A stretch of 64,000 nucleotides of DNA from Limnohabitans sp. B9-3 (GTDB lineage: Bacteria > Pseudomonadota > Gammaproteobacteria > Burkholderiales > Burkholderiaceae_C), in contig NZ_NESI01000002.1 of NCBI RefSeq assembly GCF_002778325.1, positions 248,001 to 312,000 on the forward strand. Reading direction: 5' to 3'. Position 1 is the stretch's first letter, and each line of letters begins with the position of its first letter. The notes beneath the pieces were generated by a model that did no database searches, was not told the origin of the DNA, and worked only from the letters and a program-made list of their open reading frames with translations. This document shows positions 61,370 through 64,000 of this stretch, piece by piece. Position numbers and translations under genes: made by a program.

Positions 61370-62692
61370 TCAGGTCAGCGCGGCCGAGGCCTCGCGCACG
61401 GCAGCGCGGTAGGCGTCTTTGTTCACGTAATAGGCCATGCGTTCGAGTTGCAGGTATTGGTAGCCGCCTGACACATCGGGCGAGGGACCTTGTCGGGCCT
61501 GGTCGAGCGCCAGCGCGGCGGGTGTGCCGCTGTCCAAGCCCTTGAAGTAGCGGGCCACCATTTCGGCCTGTTCGTAGCGGCCTTGCCAACCCAAACCGCT
61601 GGCCTCGACCATGCCCAGCACCGCCAGTCGGTTGAAGCGCGGCGACAGCATGTTGAGGTACAGCCGAGGGGCCATGCCCTGCCAGTTGAGCAAAGCGTTG
61701 TCGATGAAGGGGTAGTGCAGCTTGTAGCCGGTGGCGGCCATGAGCATGTCGTAGTCTTTTTGGCTGCCATCTTTGAAGTACACGGTGCGGCCATCCAGAC
61801 GCGCAATGTCGGGCTGTACCTTCACGTCGCCATGGCCGATGTGGTAGAGGATCAGCGAGTTGACCACGGGGTGTGACTCGTACATCTTGTAGGCGGGTTG
61901 CGGAAAGCCAAAGCGCACCGGATCACCCGTGAACCATTTCAAGATGGTGCTGTCGATGGCCTGCTTCAGGCGCATGGGCAGTTTGATCTTGCCGCCCACG
62001 GTGTCGGCGGGTTTGCCGAACACATATTTGGGCACGAAGTAATAACCCCGGCGCACCGAGATGTCCACGCTTTGTGCATGGTGCACCGCGTCCACCGCGA
62101 TGTCGCAGCCGGAGTTGCCCGCACCCACGATCAGCACGCGCTTGCCCTGGAACTGCGTGGCCTGCTTGTAGGCCGAGGTGTGCAGCAGCTCGCCGCTGAA
62201 ATGGCCTTCAAAGGCGGGCATGTTGGGCTCGGCCAGGGTGCCGTTGGCGATGACCACACCTTTGTAATCGGCGCTCTCCAGTTGGCCGTTACCGGGGTCG
62301 ATCGTCACGCGCCACAAGCTGTCGGGCGCGTCGCTCAGCGGCTCTGCCCGGACCACCCGCACGCCAAAGCGGTAATGCCGCAACAGGTCAAAGTGCGCGG
62401 CATAGGCTTTGAAATACAGCAGCAGCTCTCGGTGGCTGGGGTAATCGGCCACGTCGTCGGCCATCGGGAATTCGCTGAACTCGGTCATGCGCTTGCTGGA
62501 GATCAGGTGCGCCGACTCATACACCGTGGAGCGGGGGTTGGTGTTGTTCCACAGGCCGCCCACATCGGAGTGAGCTTCAAAACCCTGAAACGGCACGCCG
62601 TTGCGGCTGAGCGCCCGCGCACCGGCCAGGCCCGCGGGGCCTGCGCCGATGAGCGCGATTTGTTCGTGACTGGATGGCGTTGGGGTGTTCAT
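61370..62692 (-). CDS. Flavin-containing monooxygenase
   Basis: 440 residues from ATG 62692, which overlaps the upstream SDR stop as ATGA. FAD motif IALIGAGPAGLAGARAL near the N-terminus, the class B monooxygenase fingerprint FSGELLHTSAYKQ (FxGxxxHxxxY, the FMO version rather than the Baeyer-Villiger W form) and the NADPH motif VLIVGAGNSGCDIAVDAVHH are all present. It would insert one oxygen atom into a soft nucleophile or possibly a ketone. A longer frame upstream into the SDR gene is open but has no conserved content. Confidence 0.9.
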   Translation of the reverse strand: MNTPTPSSHEQIALIGAGPAGLAGARALSRNGVPFQGFEAHSDVGGLWNNTNPRSTVYESAHLISSKRMTEFSEFPMADDVADYPSHRELLLYFKAYAAHFDLLRHYRFGVRVVRAEPLSDAPDSLWRVTIDPGNGQLESADYKGVVIANGTLAEPNMPAFEGHFSGELLHTSAYKQATQFQGKRVLIVGAGNSGCDIAVDAVHHAQSVDISVRRGYYFVPKYVFGKPADTVGGKIKLPMRLKQAIDSTILKWFTGDPVRFGFPQPAYKMYESHPVVNSLILYHIGHGDVKVQPDIARLDGRTVYFKDGSQKDYDMLMAATGYKLHYPFIDNALLNWQGMAPRLYLNMLSPRFNRLAVLGMVEASGLGWQGRYEQAEMVARYFKGLDSGTPAALALDQARQGPSPDVSGGYQYLQLERMAYYVNKDAYRAAVREASAALT

Positions 62693-63528
62693 GGTTTGGG
62701 CGATGCGTTGGGTGACGACATTTCTGTTGCGCTTTGTAGTCCTGGAATGGGGGTGGCACCCGCCTGGCCCGCACGCGGTTTGCGCGGCTGGCCCAGCAAA
62801 ATGCGGTCGTGCCAACGGGCGGGCAACAGCGACAAAGCGCGCGACAGCCAGCCGATGCGGCGGGGCAAAACAATGTGCTCACGGCCCCCGGCTACGCCTT
62901 GCAGCAAGGCGCGGGCAGCGGCTTCGGGCTCCATTAATCCAGGCATGGCAAAGCTGTTGCCCGCTGTGAGCGCCGTGCGCAAATAGCCGGGGCTGATGGT
63001 GTGCACGCTCAGGCGGGTAGGGCGCAGCTCGGCACGCAGGCTTTGCAAATAGGCGATCAGCCCGGCCTTGCTGGCGCAATACGCGCCATTGCCGGGCATG
63101 CCCCGCCAGCCCGCGATGCTGGCCACACCCACCAGCGCACCGGCTTGTTGGCGGTCGAGCATGGCTTGCAGAAAAGGTTGAAAGGTGGTTGCCACGCCCA
63201 GCAGGTTGATCTCGAGCATGCGGCGCATCACGGCCAAGTCAGTGGCGTCTGCGGTTTCAAAGCCGCCAGCCACCCCGGCGTTGGCGATCACCAAATCGGG
63301 TGTGCCGTGTTGTGCAAGCCATTCGCTGGCCATGGCCTGCATGGCGGCGGCGTTGGAGACATCCGGGGTGTAAATGCGCGTGCGCTCTGGCGCGAGCGCA
63401 GCCAGTGCTTGAAGTGCGGAGAGGTTCAGGCCAACCAGCGCCACGTGAGCGCCCGAGTCGATCAGTTGGCGAGCTAGGGCCTGACCCAAGCCCCCACAGG
63501 CGCCGGTGATGACTGCGTTGCGAAACAT
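62689..63528 (-). CDS. Short-chain dehydrogenase/reductase
   Basis: 279 residues: cofactor motif AVITGACGGLGQALARQL (TGxxxGxG), VIANAGVAGG, the catalytic SIAGWRGMPGNGAYCASKAG with Ser, Tyr and Lys, and a basic C-terminal tail rich in Pro/Arg. It fits a classical NAD(P)-dependent alcohol/ketone dehydrogenase. It is the first gene of the minus-strand run SDR-monooxygenase-symporter-epimerase and is coupled to the monooxygenase. Together they could oxidise an alcohol to a ketone and then oxygenate it (inference). Confidence 0.9.
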   Translation of the reverse strand: MFRNAVITGACGGLGQALARQLIDSGAHVALVGLNLSALQALAALAPERTRIYTPDVSNAAAMQAMASEWLAQHGTPDLVIANAGVAGGFETADATDLAVMRRMLEINLLGVATTFQPFLQAMLDRQQAGALVGVASIAGWRGMPGNGAYCASKAGLIAYLQSLRAELRPTRLSVHTISPGYLRTALTAGNSFAMPGLMEPEAAARALLQGVAGGREHIVLPRRIGWLSRALSLLPARWHDRILLGQPRKPRAGQAGATPIPGLQSATEMSSPNASPKP

Positions 63529-63633
63529 GCGGTGTGCAAACCTATTAATTTATTCAAAAACATTCTTGCACGCCAACTTCCTCAAGCCCTTCGGTGAAGA
63601 CCCTTGGGCCTCGTCTGTAAAAGGTCTGTCAAT

Positions 63634-64000
63634 TCAATGCGCTCCCAGGTAACACCCCTCAGCCCGCTCCCCATCCACGTCATCACCTTCTTCACTACAA
63701 AGCGCCGCAATCAAAGCTTGGTCCACCACTTGACCAGGTAGCAGCAGCTCTTCATTGGTCCAGCGCTTGACCAAGTGACCATTGGCCACGCCGCCTGTGT
63801 GGGGGGCTTGGTAGGCGCGGCGGTGTTGCATGGTGAGTCGGCTGTTGGCGTTGGCAATGAAGCGACTTTCGCCCAAGGCCCACGGTTCAAAGTAGGCATT
63901 GGCGGCGGCATCGACTTGGCGGAAGTAACTGCGTGCGCCTTCGGCGTTGAGCTTTTTGCGCACGGTGCGGGTGATGAGGCCTTGCAAGTGGTCGAGCGCG
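63634..64000 (-). CDS. Unrecognised protein, C-terminal 122 residues (runs off right edge)
   Basis: The frame is open from the window edge to a stop at 63634. The visible part begins ALDHLQGLITRTVRKKLNAE and contains RSYFRQVDAAANAYFEP, SRLTMQHRRAYQAPHTGG and WTNEELLLPGQVVDQALIAA, ending with an acidic segment and GCYLGAH. Composition and codon use look coding. I do not recognise the family: there is no signal, TM segment or familiar motif in this part. It lies 105 bp upstream of the SDR start on the same strand. Confidence 0.6.
   Translation of the reverse strand, partial: ALDHLQGLITRTVRKKLNAEGARSYFRQVDAAANAYFEPWALGESRFIANANSRLTMQHRRAYQAPHTGGVANGHLVKRWTNEELLLPGQVVDQALIAALCSEEGDDVDGERAEGCYLGAH

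Noticed and set aside
60364-61545. Plus-strand frame of 393 codons opposite the BASS symporter
   Set aside because: Gln/Arg/His-rich shadow without motifs; the minus strand encodes the symporter signature GNVSNILTHRANGNV.
1-64000. rRNA, tRNA, insertion sequence or prophage genes
   Set aside because: I looked for cloverleaf-like segments, transposase motifs, integrases and inverted terminal repeats and found none I can support; a computed tRNA and IS scan would be decisive.

Overview
The window reads as chromosomal DNA of a Gram-negative betaproteobacterium, most likely order Burkholderiales and probably family Comamonadaceae. That placement is an inference. It rests on five Bug-type (tripartite tricarboxylate) periplasmic receptors, a phasin, a pyruvate dehydrogenase operon whose E3 carries its own lipoyl domain, a quinone-type dihydroorotate dehydrogenase, and the dense mix of CaiB/BaiF CoA transferases and acyl-CoA dehydrogenases typical of that group. 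I recognise no rRNA, tRNA, insertion sequence, prophage or CRISPR array. The genes are tightly packed, many pairs overlap as ATGA, and both ends of the window cut a gene.

Layout: (1) 1-7.6 kb: a seven-gene minus-strand catabolic operon (CaiB transferase, MaoC hydratase, two Bug receptors, second CaiB transferase, two acyl-CoA dehydrogenases) divergent from a LysR regulator. (2) 7.6-25.7 kb: mostly housekeeping and small envelope genes: a CxxC protein, a DCC protein, an amidase, twin His/Gly-rich secreted proteins, a DEDDh exonuclease, an MFS exporter, a PLD-family lipoprotein, a phasin, an FAD oxidoreductase, an NlpC/P60 lipoprotein, pyrD, rpiA, an SDR, a LysE exporter, oligopeptidase A and folD. 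(3) 22.5-32.2 kb: a FixL/FixJ-like two-component system divergent from aceE-aceF-lpdA. (4) 32.3-38.1 kb: an accessory block with two amidases, two paralogous LuxR-type regulators and a Bug receptor. (5) 38.3-45.2 kb: a LysR regulator divergent from sulfatase-Bug-aldose epimerase, then a convergent MmgE/PrpD-Bug pair. (6) 45.4-50.7 kb: a two-subunit molybdenum hydroxylase of the isoquinoline 1-oxidoreductase type, a YhgE/Pip membrane protein and an NnrU protein. (7) 50.8-56.7 kb: a complete branched-chain-amino-acid-type ABC transporter with a class C beta-lactamase-like serine hydrolase. (8) 57.1-59.3 kb: a large, A+T-richer lipoprotein of unknown function. (9) 59.4-63.5 kb: two coupled pairs (epimerase/BASS symporter and flavin monooxygenase/SDR). 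(10) An unrecognised gene running off the right edge.

The biology combines central carbon metabolism (pyruvate dehydrogenase with a nearby sensor system, pyrimidine, folate and pentose phosphate enzymes) with several scavenging modules for organic acids, amides, sulfate esters and possibly N-heterocycles or aldehydes. Each module tends to pair one periplasmic receptor with one or a few enzymes and a dedicated regulator. No membrane partners (TctA/TctB) for the Bug receptors are present here. I did not find a plainly new defence or mobile system. The most interesting candidates are the duplicated LuxR/amidase/Bug block, the cytoplasmic-looking sulfatase with a mutarotase and a Bug receptor, the YhgE/Pip protein behind an exported molybdenum hydroxylase, and the orphan lipoprotein at 57-59 kb.
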